From the NCBI GenBank assembly GCA_020217035.1, contig JAIWOG010000006.1, positions 1 through 10,000 of the forward strand: a stretch of DNA of 10,000 nt. The letters run 5' to 3'. The stretch's first letter is position 1, and each line of letters opens with the position of its first letter. Origin of the DNA: Magnetospirillum sp. GTDB lineage: Bacteria > Pseudomonadota > Alphaproteobacteria > Rhodospirillales > Magnetospirillaceae. Below the pieces are notes generated by a model that was given only the letters and a program-made list of their open reading frames with translations, had not been told where the DNA came from and did not search any database. This document shows, piece after piece, positions 1 through 6,378 of this stretch. The translations under genes and the position numbers were made by a program.

Positions 1-293
<293 letters not shown>

Positions 294-352
294 ATGGCGG
301 CCGGAAAAGTCGCCGCCCGCGTATATCAGGACTTGCTGTGGAAATCGTCAAA

Positions 353-366
353 TTGACCAAGGTCAC
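353..366 (+). promoter_or_regulatory. Crp/Fnr-family (NNR/DNR/FNR-like) binding site, probably for nirT and downstream genes
   Basis: The sequence TTGACCAAGGTCAC matches TTGAC-N4-GTCAA at nine of ten positions. With activation at about -41.5 the transcript start would fall near 401. A poor -10-like TAGGGT sits at 390-395, at about the right distance. The leader to the nirT ATG at 515 would then be about 110 bases. It may serve an NO-sensing DNR/NNR-type or oxygen-sensing FNR-type regulator. Which one cannot be told from the site alone. Confidence 0.6.
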
Positions 367-514
367 AAAGCTGACCCCGCCGCTGGGGATAGGGTCCGCG
401 GATCGGCCGTGATTGGCCTTTCCGCTGTTTGTCCAACGTCAAGTTCCAGCCCAGGGGGGCGTGTTACAAGCGCCGACAGTTGCTGGACCAAGAGGAGACC
501 CTCGGGGTAACGCC

Positions 515-1108
515 ATGGCTTCCAAACCGTCATTGTTCAGCCGGCTCGGCAAGATGAAAATACTGGGGGCGTCCCTGTTCGGGGCGGCGGTTATTTTCGT
601 CGGCGGCATCGTCTTCTGGGGCGCCTTCAACACCGCCATGGAAGCCACCAACACCATGGAGTTCTGCATTTCGTGCCACGAAATGAAGGACAACGTGTAC
701 CAAGAGTATACGAAGACCATTCACTACACCAATCGCTCGGGCGTCCGCGCCGGCTGCCCCGACTGCCACGTGCCCAAGGATTGGGTGCACAAGGTGGCCC
801 GCAAGGTCCAAGCCTCGAACGAGCTTTATCACAAGGTCCTGGGCTCGGTTTCCACGCCCGAGAAGTTCAACGCCAAGCGGCTTGAGATGGCCAAGCGCGA
901 ATGGGCCCGCATGAAGGGCTCGGATTCGCGGGAATGCCGCAACTGCCACGCTTTCGACCAGATGGATCCGGAAAAGCAGAAGCAGCGGGCCCGCAAGCAG
1001 CACCAGAACGCCCAGGCCGAGGGGATGACCTGCATCGACTGCCACAAGGGTATTGCCCACAAGCCGGTGCACGAAGACCTGGAAGACGAAGAGAACGCCA
1101 AGGAGTAA
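515..1108 (+). CDS. nirT: NapC/NirT-family membrane tetraheme cytochrome c
   Basis: This membrane-anchored quinol dehydrogenase takes electrons from the quinol pool and passes them to periplasmic acceptors, here presumably NirS directly or through the next cytochrome. The 197-residue protein has a short positive cytoplasmic N-terminus, one membrane helix at about residues 16-38, and four CXXCH heme motifs at residues 51, 81, 141 and 173 (CISCH, CPDCH, CRNCH, CIDCH). Length and spacing fit the NapC/NirT family. The C-terminus is very acidic. The frame stays open upstream to 413, but the ATG at 515 is chosen because MASKPSLFSRLGK directly precedes the helix and GGGG lies 7 bases upstream. It is the first gene of the rightward transcript, and the next gene starts 5 bases after its stop. 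NapC from a nitrate reductase system is the alternative, but the nir context favours NirT. Confidence 0.88.
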   Translation: MASKPSLFSRLGKMKILGASLFGAAVIFVGGIVFWGAFNTAMEATNTMEFCISCHEMKDNVYQEYTKTIHYTNRSGVRAGCPDCHVPKDWVHKVARKVQASNELYHKVLGSVSTPEKFNAKRLEMAKREWARMKGSDSRECRNCHAFDQMDPEKQKQRARKQHQNAQAEGMTCIDCHKGIAHKPVHEDLEDEENAKE

Positions 1109-1113
1109 GACAG

Positions 1114-2148
1114 ATGACCTATCGGAGCGCGTTGAAGACTTTGAGTGTCGCCGCTTGTGCCTTGACCTTGGGGGCAGGGTCGGCTTGGGCGGCTGGCAAG
1201 ACCATCGACTGGGCCAAGGTGCCCGAAGCCAAGACCGTGCTGTTCTATCCGGGTCAGACCTCGTACGAGTGGATCCAGACCGGCACCGACCACGGCGGGG
1301 CGCGTTCGTTCCTGAAGAAGGGCGACAATTGCGCCGGCTGCCATTCGGAAGAAACCAATGACATGGGCAAGAAGATGGTCACCGGCCAAAAGGCCGAGAC
1401 CTCGGTCATTCCCGGCAAGCGGGCGTCCATTCCGCTGACCATCAAGGCGGCCTATGATTCCGACACCCTTTACATGCGTTTCGCCTTCCCGGCCGGCCCC
1501 CACAACGCGGTGCCCTTCGCCCAGGGCGGCAAGATGGACGCCGACAACGAAATCAAGCTGGCGATGATGATCGACGGCGGCAAGGTGGAGAAGGCGGCGC
1601 AATCGGGCTGCTGGGCCAGTTGTCACCACGACGCCCGCGACATGCCGTCGGCGCCGAAGAAGGAAGCCTTGGGCGCCGCCAAGGGTGTCGACACCAGCCA
1701 CGGCTATGTCACCAAGTATCTGCCGGAAAGCCGCACCGCCATTTCCTTGAAGGACGAACCGCGCGGCGGCTGGGACAAGGTCAAGCCTCAGGCCGAGTTG
1801 GACGCCCTGTTGAAGGACGGCGCCTTCCTGGACCTGGCCCGTTACAAAAGCGGCAAGGGCGGCGTGTCGGAAGACGGCTACGTCCTGGCCGAGCGGGTGC
1901 TGAAGGAAAATGCCGGCGCCACCTTCACCGGCAAGAAGGAAGGCGACCAGTGGGTGGTCACCATGAGCCGCAAGCTGAAATCGGGCCAGCCCGGCGACGT
2001 CGCCCTGGAAGACGGCAAGACCTACACCGTCGGCTTCGCCGTGCATGACGACTTCGTCGCCGGCCGCTTCCACCACGTTTCGGTGGACATGCGTCTGGGT
2101 CTGGGGGCGTCGGGACCGGACGTCGAGATCAAGGCGGCCAAGCAGTAA
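1114..2148 (+). CDS. periplasmic diheme cytochrome c with ethylbenzene-dehydrogenase-type heme-binding domain
   Basis: A 344-residue exported cytochrome, probably an electron carrier between NirT and NirS (inferred from position). Residues 1-26 are a signal peptide (cleavage near SAWA-AGK). The first heme site is CAGCH at residues 73-77. A second site, CWASCHH at residues 166-172, has three rather than two residues between the cysteines (CX3CH). The rest resembles the beta-rich heme-binding domain of the ethylbenzene dehydrogenase gamma / DMSO reductase family heme subunit group, with features such as DSDTLYMRFAF at about residues 115-125 and YTVGFAVHDD near the C-terminus. The start ATG follows the nirT stop by 5 bases, with AGGAG inside the end of nirT (1101-1105) as ribosome site. 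A hairpin terminator follows. Similar proteins in nir loci are sometimes called NirB or c-552, but this is not clearly the P. stutzeri NirB, so no symbol is given. Confidence 0.75.
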   Translation: MTYRSALKTLSVAACALTLGAGSAWAAGKTIDWAKVPEAKTVLFYPGQTSYEWIQTGTDHGGARSFLKKGDNCAGCHSEETNDMGKKMVTGQKAETSVIPGKRASIPLTIKAAYDSDTLYMRFAFPAGPHNAVPFAQGGKMDADNEIKLAMMIDGGKVEKAAQSGCWASCHHDARDMPSAPKKEALGAAKGVDTSHGYVTKYLPESRTAISLKDEPRGGWDKVKPQAELDALLKDGAFLDLARYKSGKGGVSEDGYVLAERVLKENAGATFTGKKEGDQWVVTMSRKLKSGQPGDVALEDGKTYTVGFAVHDDFVAGRFHHVSVDMRLGLGASGPDVEIKAAKQ

Positions 2149-2158
2149 ATCCGAATCA

Positions 2159-2189
2159 CCGCCCCCGGAATTGTCCGGGGGCGGGTTTT
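2159..2189 (+). terminator. intrinsic terminator-like hairpin between the diheme cytochrome gene and nirE
   Basis: An 11-bp perfect stem, CCGCCCCCGGA (2159-2169) pairing with TCCGGGGGCGG (2174-2184), closes a 4-base loop and is followed by GTTTT. It lies 10 bases after the cytochrome stop codon. The stem is very stable but the T run is only four, so partial termination or 3'-end stabilisation is as likely as full termination. nirE begins about 25 bases later. Confidence 0.7.
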
Positions 2190-2214
2190 GGGCGATGACA
2201 TGGGGGAACAGGTC

Positions 2215-2976
2215 ATGGCAGGCAAGGTCACTTTGGTAGGAGCCGGTCCGGGCGACCCGGAATTGCTGACGCTGAAGGCGGCCCGCCTGATCGCGGCGGC
2301 CGAGGTGGCGGTTTATGACCGATTGGTGGCCGATGCGGTCCTTGACCTGCTGCCGCCCAAGTGCCACCGCATCGATGTCGGCAAGGAAACCGGCCGTCAT
2401 TCGGTGCCCCAGCACGAGATCAATTCCATCTTGGTGGAACTGGGCCAAGCCGGCCGCCAAGTGGTGCGTCTGAAGGGCGGCGACCCCTTCATTTTCGGTC
2501 GCGGCGGCGAAGAAGCCCTGGCCCTGGCCCAGGCCGGCATCGCCTTCGAGGTGGTGCCCGGCATCACCGCCGCCGCCGGCTGCGCCGCCATGGCCGGCAT
2601 CCCGCTGACCCATCGCGGGGTGGCGCAAGGCTTGCGGCTGTTGACCGGCCACCGACAGGACGACCGGGACCTGGATTTCGATTGGGTCCGGCTGGCCGAC
2701 CCCGATTGCACCTTGGTGGTGTACATGGGGGTGGCCAGCGCGGAACGTCTCGTCGGGGGGCTCCGGGGCGCGGGCCTACCCGGCGAGACGCCCGTCGCCA
2801 TCATCGAACGCGGCACCACGCCCGACCAGCGCACCTTGTTCACCACTTTGGTCGATCTGCCCGCCGACATGGAACGCTGGCAACCCAAGCCGCCATCCCT
2901 GCTGATCATCGGCAAGGTGGCGGGCATGGCCCTGCTTCCGCATAACCAGCCCTTGCACCGCGAGGCGGCGCAATGA
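2215..2976 (+). CDS. nirE: uroporphyrinogen-III C-methyltransferase (SUMT) NirE
   Basis: Cytoplasmic enzyme using S-adenosylmethionine to methylate uroporphyrinogen III at C2 and C7, giving precorrin-2, the entry to siroheme and heme d1. The 253-residue protein carries the family landmarks in order: VTLVGAGPGDPELLTLKA at residues 5-22, YDRLV at 34-38, GKETGRHSVPQHEIN at 56-70, VVRLKGGDPFIFGRGGEE at 83-100, VPGITAAAGCAAMAGIPLTHRG at 114-135 (the key motif is VPGIT), and TGH at 144-146. Length is normal for a stand-alone SUMT without the CysG dehydrogenase/ferrochelatase domain. Frame-compatible earlier starts (TTG 2188, ATG 2200) are rejected: 2188 lies in the terminator hairpin tail, and GGGGGAA at 2202-2208 is ideally placed for 2215. 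The location in the d1 cluster and the overlap with nirC mark it as NirE rather than a general CobA. Confidence 0.9.
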   Translation: MAGKVTLVGAGPGDPELLTLKAARLIAAAEVAVYDRLVADAVLDLLPPKCHRIDVGKETGRHSVPQHEINSILVELGQAGRQVVRLKGGDPFIFGRGGEEALALAQAGIAFEVVPGITAAAGCAAMAGIPLTHRGVAQGLRLLTGHRQDDRDLDFDWVRLADPDCTLVVYMGVASAERLVGGLRGAGLPGETPVAIIERGTTPDQRTLFTTLVDLPADMERWQPKPPSLLIIGKVAGMALLPHNQPLHREAAQ

Positions 2977-3311
2977 AACGCCTGGCCACCCTGTTGCTGT
3001 GTGTCGCGGCTCCGGCCGTGTTTTTTCTGTTGGCGGCTTCGCCTGCCGGGGCGTCGGAACCCGACGCGGCGCGCAAGCTGCAACTGGATTCCTTGCTGAA
3101 CCAGGATTGCGGGTCGTGTCACGGCATGACCTTGAAGGGCGGCTTGGGCTCGCCCTTGACCCTGGATGCCATGCGGGCCCAGGACGACGACACCTTGCTT
3201 TACACCATTCTGGAAGGGCGGCCGGGAACCCCGATGCCGCCGTGGAAGATGATGCTTTCGGAAGCCGACGCCCGCTGGCTGGTGCGTCGCCTGAAAGGGG
3301 ATGTCCCATGA
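2973..3311 (+). CDS. nirC: small periplasmic monoheme cytochrome c NirC
   Basis: A 112-residue exported cytochrome c. Residues 1-27 form a signal peptide (cleavage near AGA-SEP). One heme motif, CGSCH, is at 46-50, and a likely axial Met is M88 in GTPMPPW, as in class I c cytochromes of the c551 size. In other denitrifiers NirC has been linked to heme d1 maturation, as possible electron partner of NirN, and can donate electrons to NirS. It overlaps the end of nirE by 4 bases (ATGA), with GAGG just upstream. NirM-type c551 is the alternative, but its position between nirE and nirF and the sequence match NirC better. No separate NirM is seen in the window. Confidence 0.85.
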   Translation: MKRLATLLLCVAAPAVFFLLAASPAGASEPDAARKLQLDSLLNQDCGSCHGMTLKGGLGSPLTLDAMRAQDDDTLLYTILEGRPGTPMPPWKMMLSEADARWLVRRLKGDVP

Positions 3312-4471
3312 AAAAGCTTCTGTGCGCTGCCCTTTTGCTGGGCTTGGGCGCCTGCGCCCCCCAAATGCGGGCCACCGGCGACCTGGGGCTGGTGGTGGAA
3401 CGCGCCGATGGCCGCCTGCAAATGGTGGAAACCACCCATTCCACGGCGTTGGCGTCCATATCGGGTTTGGGCGATCTGTCCCACGCCTCCATCGTCTATT
3501 CCCGCGACGAACGCTTCGCCTTCGTCTTCGGCCGCGACGGCGGCCTGACCAAGGTGGACATGCTGCGGGCCGAAATCGTCGGCCGGGTGGTGCAGTCGGG
3601 CAATTCCATCGGCGGCGCCATCTCGCAGGACGGCACGCTGGTGGCGGTGGCCAACTACACGCCGGGCGGGGTCAAGGTGTTCGATTCCGCCACCCTGGAC
3701 CTGGTCGCCGACATCCCGGCCATCGGCGCCGACGGTGCGGCGTCCAAGGTGGTGGGGCTGGAAGACGCGCCGGGCAATTTGTTCGCCTTCTCGCTGTACG
3801 AAGCCGGTGAAATCTGGCTGCTGGACATGAAGGACCGGGCCAAGCCGGGCTTGCGCAAGTTCACCGCTGTCGGCAAGCAGCCCTATGACGCCCTGGTCAC
3901 CGAGGACGGCCGCTATTACATGGCCGGGCTGTTCGGCGAGGACGGCATCGCCCTGCTGGATCTGTGGAACCCCGACCGGGGCGTGCGCCGCATCCTGGAC
4001 CATTACGGCCGCGGGCAAGAGGCGCTGCCGGTCTACAAGATGCCGCATCTGGAAGGCTGGGCGGCGTCGGGCAACCTGGCGTTCCTGCCGGCCATCGGCC
4101 GCCACGAGGTGCTGGTGGTCGACATGACCACCTGGCGCGAGGTCGGCCGCGTCCCCGTCGCCGGCCAGCCGGTTTTCGCCATGCTGCAACCGGGCGGGCG
4201 GCGCCTGTGGGTCAACTTCGCCCTACCCGACAACGGTAAGGTTCAGGTGGTGGACGTGCCCAGCCTGAAAGTGGTCAAGACCATCGAGCCGGGCCAGGCC
4301 ATCCTGCACATGGAATTCACCCCGCGCGGCGAGCGCGTCTGGCTGTCGGCGCGGGATTCCGACCAGGTCAGCGTCTGGGACACCGAAAGCCTGACCAAGG
4401 TGACGGAACTGCCGGCGGCCAAGCCGTCGGGCATCTTCTTCACCGCCCGCGCCCATCGCATGGGGCTGTGA
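3308..4471 (+). CDS. nirF: heme d1 biosynthesis lipoprotein NirF
   Basis: NirF is a periplasmic eight-bladed beta-propeller related to the d1 domain of NirS and needed for a late step of heme d1 synthesis. It binds a dihydro-heme d1-type intermediate; its exact reaction is debated. The 387-residue protein begins with a lipoprotein signal, lipobox LGAC with Cys16, so it is probably anchored in a membrane facing the periplasm. The segment GLGDLSHAS puts a conserved histidine at residue 59, in the region of the histidine shown to matter in other NirF proteins. Propeller-type repeats are visible, such as YSRDERFAFVFGRDG and ISQDGTLVAVANYTPGGVKVFD. It overlaps nirC by 4 bases (ATGA), with GGGGA at 3297-3301 as ribosome site. 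The frame is open upstream to 2999, but that part lies over nirC and has no start signal. Confidence 0.92.
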   Translation: MKKLLCAALLLGLGACAPQMRATGDLGLVVERADGRLQMVETTHSTALASISGLGDLSHASIVYSRDERFAFVFGRDGGLTKVDMLRAEIVGRVVQSGNSIGGAISQDGTLVAVANYTPGGVKVFDSATLDLVADIPAIGADGAASKVVGLEDAPGNLFAFSLYEAGEIWLLDMKDRAKPGLRKFTAVGKQPYDALVTEDGRYYMAGLFGEDGIALLDLWNPDRGVRRILDHYGRGQEALPVYKMPHLEGWAASGNLAFLPAIGRHEVLVVDMTTWREVGRVPVAGQPVFAMLQPGGRRLWVNFALPDNGKVQVVDVPSLKVVKTIEPGQAILHMEFTPRGERVWLSARDSDQVSVWDTESLTKVTELPAAKPSGIFFTARAHRMGL

Positions 4472-4473
4472 CC

Positions 4474-4923
4474 ATGGACAGCATCGACCGCCGCCTGTTG
4501 GACGACTACCAGCACGACTTGCCGTTGGACCCGCGTCCCTTCGCCGCCATCGGCCGCGACCTGGGCATCGCCGAGGACGAGGTCATCGCCCGCCTGGACC
4601 GCCTGCGCCAGCACGGCACCGTCAGCCGGGTCGGCGCCGTGGTCCGTCCCAACGTGGCCGGCGCCTCGACCCTGGCCGCCATGGCGGTGCCGGTCGAATG
4701 GCTGGAACGGGTGGCGGCGCTGGTTTCGGCGTACCCCGAGGTCAACCACAATTACCAGCGCGACCACCGCCTGAACCTGTGGTTCGTGGTCGCCTGTGCC
4801 GACCGCGCAGGCGTCGCCATGGTGTTGCTGGACATTTCGCGTCGCACCGGGCTCGAGGTTCTGGACCTGCCCATGCTGGAACATTTCCACATCGATCTGG
4901 GGTTCGGACTGCAATGGACGTGA
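4474..4923 (+). CDS. nirD: siroheme decarboxylase subunit NirD (Lrp/AsnC-like)
   Basis: One of four Lrp/AsnC-fold proteins that together convert siroheme to 12,18-didecarboxysiroheme in the cytoplasm. The 149-residue protein has an N-terminal winged-helix-like region (about residues 1-55) and a C-terminal RAM-like domain. The signature NHNYQRDHRLNLWFVV at 91-106 contains histidines expected near the heme site. It ends with the FHID motif near the C-terminus. ATG 4474 is chosen over an in-frame GTG at 4468 because GGGG at 4462-4465 is 8 bases from the ATG but only 2 from the GTG. It starts 2 bases after nirF and overlaps nirL by 10 bases. In Paracoccus the NirD and NirL parts are one fused protein; here they are separate. 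It was once thought a regulator because of the fold. Confidence 0.88.
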   Translation: MDSIDRRLLDDYQHDLPLDPRPFAAIGRDLGIAEDEVIARLDRLRQHGTVSRVGAVVRPNVAGASTLAAMAVPVEWLERVAALVSAYPEVNHNYQRDHRLNLWFVVACADRAGVAMVLLDISRRTGLEVLDLPMLEHFHIDLGFGLQWT

Positions 4924-5408
4924 ACGACCGCGAACTGGCGTTGATCAGCGCCCTGTCGGGCGGGCTGGAACTGTGCGCCGCGCCCTATGCCCGGCTGGGG
5001 CTGGTGGTGGGGATGAGCGAGGCCGAGGTGATCGCCACCTTGTCCGCCTTGCGCGAACGCGGGATCATTCGCCGCCTGGGGGTCATCGTGCGGCACCACG
5101 AACTGGGCTATCGCGCCAACGCCATGGTGGTGTGGGACGTCCCCGACCATCAGGTGGGCGAGGTGGGGCGCCGTTTGGGGCAATGCCCGGAAGTGACGCT
5201 GTGCTATCGTCGGCCGCGCCGCCTGCCGGACTGGCCGTTCAACCTGTTCACCATGGTGCATGGCAAGGACCGCGCCGAGGTCGAAGCCGCCATCGCTGGC
5301 ATGGCCGTCCGCGAGGGGGTTGACCATTATCCCCGCCACGCGCTGTTTTCGCTGAAGCGTTTCAAGCAATGCGGCGCCCGCTATTCGCAGCGTCAGGCGG
5401 CGGAGTAG
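4914..5408 (+). CDS. nirL: siroheme decarboxylase subunit NirL (Lrp/AsnC-like)
   Basis: The partner of NirD in siroheme decarboxylation. It has 164 residues with an AsnC-type HTH-like N-terminal part (about 1-58, ending GIIRRLGVIVRHHELGY) and a C-terminal domain with the signature CYRRPRRLPDWPFNLF at 97-112, which distinguishes the NirL/NirH type from NirD/NirG. The start ATG lies 10 bases before the nirD stop and has only a weak ribosome site (GGGG at 4899-4902), consistent with translational coupling. The C-terminal tail after residue 150 (KQCGARYSQRQAAE) is rich in polar residues. As with the other three, true decarboxylase activity is known from family members; sequence gives only membership. 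Confidence 0.88.
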   Translation: MDVNDRELALISALSGGLELCAAPYARLGLVVGMSEAEVIATLSALRERGIIRRLGVIVRHHELGYRANAMVVWDVPDHQVGEVGRRLGQCPEVTLCYRRPRRLPDWPFNLFTMVHGKDRAEVEAAIAGMAVREGVDHYPRHALFSLKRFKQCGARYSQRQAAE

Positions 5409-5413
5409 GGGGG

Positions 5414-5857
5414 ATGGACGACACCGACCGCGCCATCGTCAACGCCCTGCAAGGCGGCTTTCCGCTGTCCGAGACGCCTTTCGCCGACGCCGCCAAGGCT
5501 TTGGGTCTGACCCCCGAGCAGTTGATCACCCGCATTCGGGTGATGAAGGAACAAGGGGTGTTGTCGCGCTTCGGCCCCATGTACAACGCCGACCGCTTCG
5601 GCGGCCACAACACCCTGGTGGCCATGAGCGTGCCGCCCGACCGCTTCGACGAAGTCGCCGAAATCGTCAATTCTTTCCCCGAGGTGGCGCATAATTACCA
5701 GCGCGACCATCACCTCAACATGTGGTTCGTCATCGCCGCCGACAGCCGCGAGCGGGTGGCCCGGGTCTTGACCGAAGTCCAGGACCGCACCGGCCTTCCC
5801 GCGCACGATATGCCCAAGCTCACCGAGTTCCATATCGGCCTGAAGTTCGAGGCATGA
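5414..5857 (+). CDS. nirG: siroheme decarboxylase subunit NirG (Lrp/AsnC-like)
   Basis: The second NirD-type subunit, 147 residues. Its N-terminal HTH-like region ends near QGVLSRFGPMYNADRFGG, and the C-terminal domain bears HNYQRDHHLNMWFVI at 93-107, almost the same as in NirD. It ends at FHIGLKFEA, echoing the FHIDLGF end of NirD. The frame extends upstream to 5369, but ATG 5414 is preferred: GGAG at 5402-5405 is 8 bases away, and MDDTDRAIVNALQGGFPLSE aligns with the starts of the sister proteins. It begins 5 bases after the nirL stop and overlaps nirH by 4 bases (ATGA). NirG is assigned by order and similarity. Confidence 0.87.
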   Translation: MDDTDRAIVNALQGGFPLSETPFADAAKALGLTPEQLITRIRVMKEQGVLSRFGPMYNADRFGGHNTLVAMSVPPDRFDEVAEIVNSFPEVAHNYQRDHHLNMWFVIAADSRERVARVLTEVQDRTGLPAHDMPKLTEFHIGLKFEA

Positions 5858-6378
5858 CGCAAATCCTGGACGACATCGACCGCGCCATCATCGTCGCCAC
5901 CCAAGACGGCTTGCCGTTGGTGGAGCGGCCCTATGATGTGGTGGCCGAACAAGTAGGGATCGATGGCGCCGAGCTCAGGCGCCGCATGGCCGCCATGCTG
6001 GACAGCGGCGTGATCCGCCGCGTCGGCTTGGTGCCCAACCATTATGCCCTGGGTTACGCCTGGAACGGCATGACCGTGTGGGACGTGGCCGATGACGACG
6101 TGGCGGCGGCCGGCGCCGCGCTGTGCAGCTTGGGTTTCGTCAGCCATTGCTATGAACGGCCGCGCCTGCTGCCCGACTGGCCCTACAATTTGTTCGCCAT
6201 GATCCACGCCAAGCGCAAGGACGACGCCGACCAGTTGGTGGCCCGCGCCGCCGCCGCCCTGGGGGGGATGAATCGGGGGCACCGGGTGCTTTATTCCACC
6301 CGCATCCTGAAGAAGACCGGCCTGCGTTTGAAAGGGGGAGGGGATGTTCCGCCTAAGCCAGTTCCTGCGCGAGCTTGA
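5854..6378 (+). CDS. nirH: siroheme decarboxylase subunit NirH (Lrp/AsnC-like)
   Basis: The second NirL-type subunit, 174 residues, presumably paired with NirG. It has an AsnC-like N-terminal part (to SGVIRRVGLVPNHYALGY, about residues 51-68) and the signature CYERPRLLPDWPYNLF at 99-114. A conserved RILKKTGLRL segment lies at about residues 150-160. The last dozen or so residues (GGGDVPPKPVPARA) are a low-complexity tail that overlaps the start of nirJ by 35 bases in another frame. ATG 5854 overlaps the nirG stop and aligns with the sister proteins (DDIDRAII), so the open frame upstream to 5722 is ignored. Confidence 0.87.
   Translation: MTQILDDIDRAIIVATQDGLPLVERPYDVVAEQVGIDGAELRRRMAAMLDSGVIRRVGLVPNHYALGYAWNGMTVWDVADDDVAAAGAALCSLGFVSHCYERPRLLPDWPYNLFAMIHAKRKDDADQLVARAAAALGGMNRGHRVLYSTRILKKTGLRLKGGGDVPPKPVPARA

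Noticed and set aside
2188..2214. Alternative TTG (2188) or ATG (2200) start for nirE
   Set aside because: The TTG is in the T run of the terminator hairpin, and the SUMT N-terminal motif begins only just after ATG 2215, which has the well-spaced GGGGGAA.
829..2652. A 607-codon open frame on the minus strand across nirT, the diheme cytochrome and nirE
   Set aside because: It lies antisense to three well-recognised genes, has a composition typical of shadow frames in GC-rich DNA (His/Gly/Ala/Gln-rich), no family resemblance and no start signal.
4474..6378. Four Lrp/AsnC-like proteins as transcriptional regulators
   Set aside because: Their place between nirF and nirJ and the HNYQRDH and RPRxLPDWP signatures identify them as the NirDLGH decarboxylase subunits, not DNA-binding regulators.
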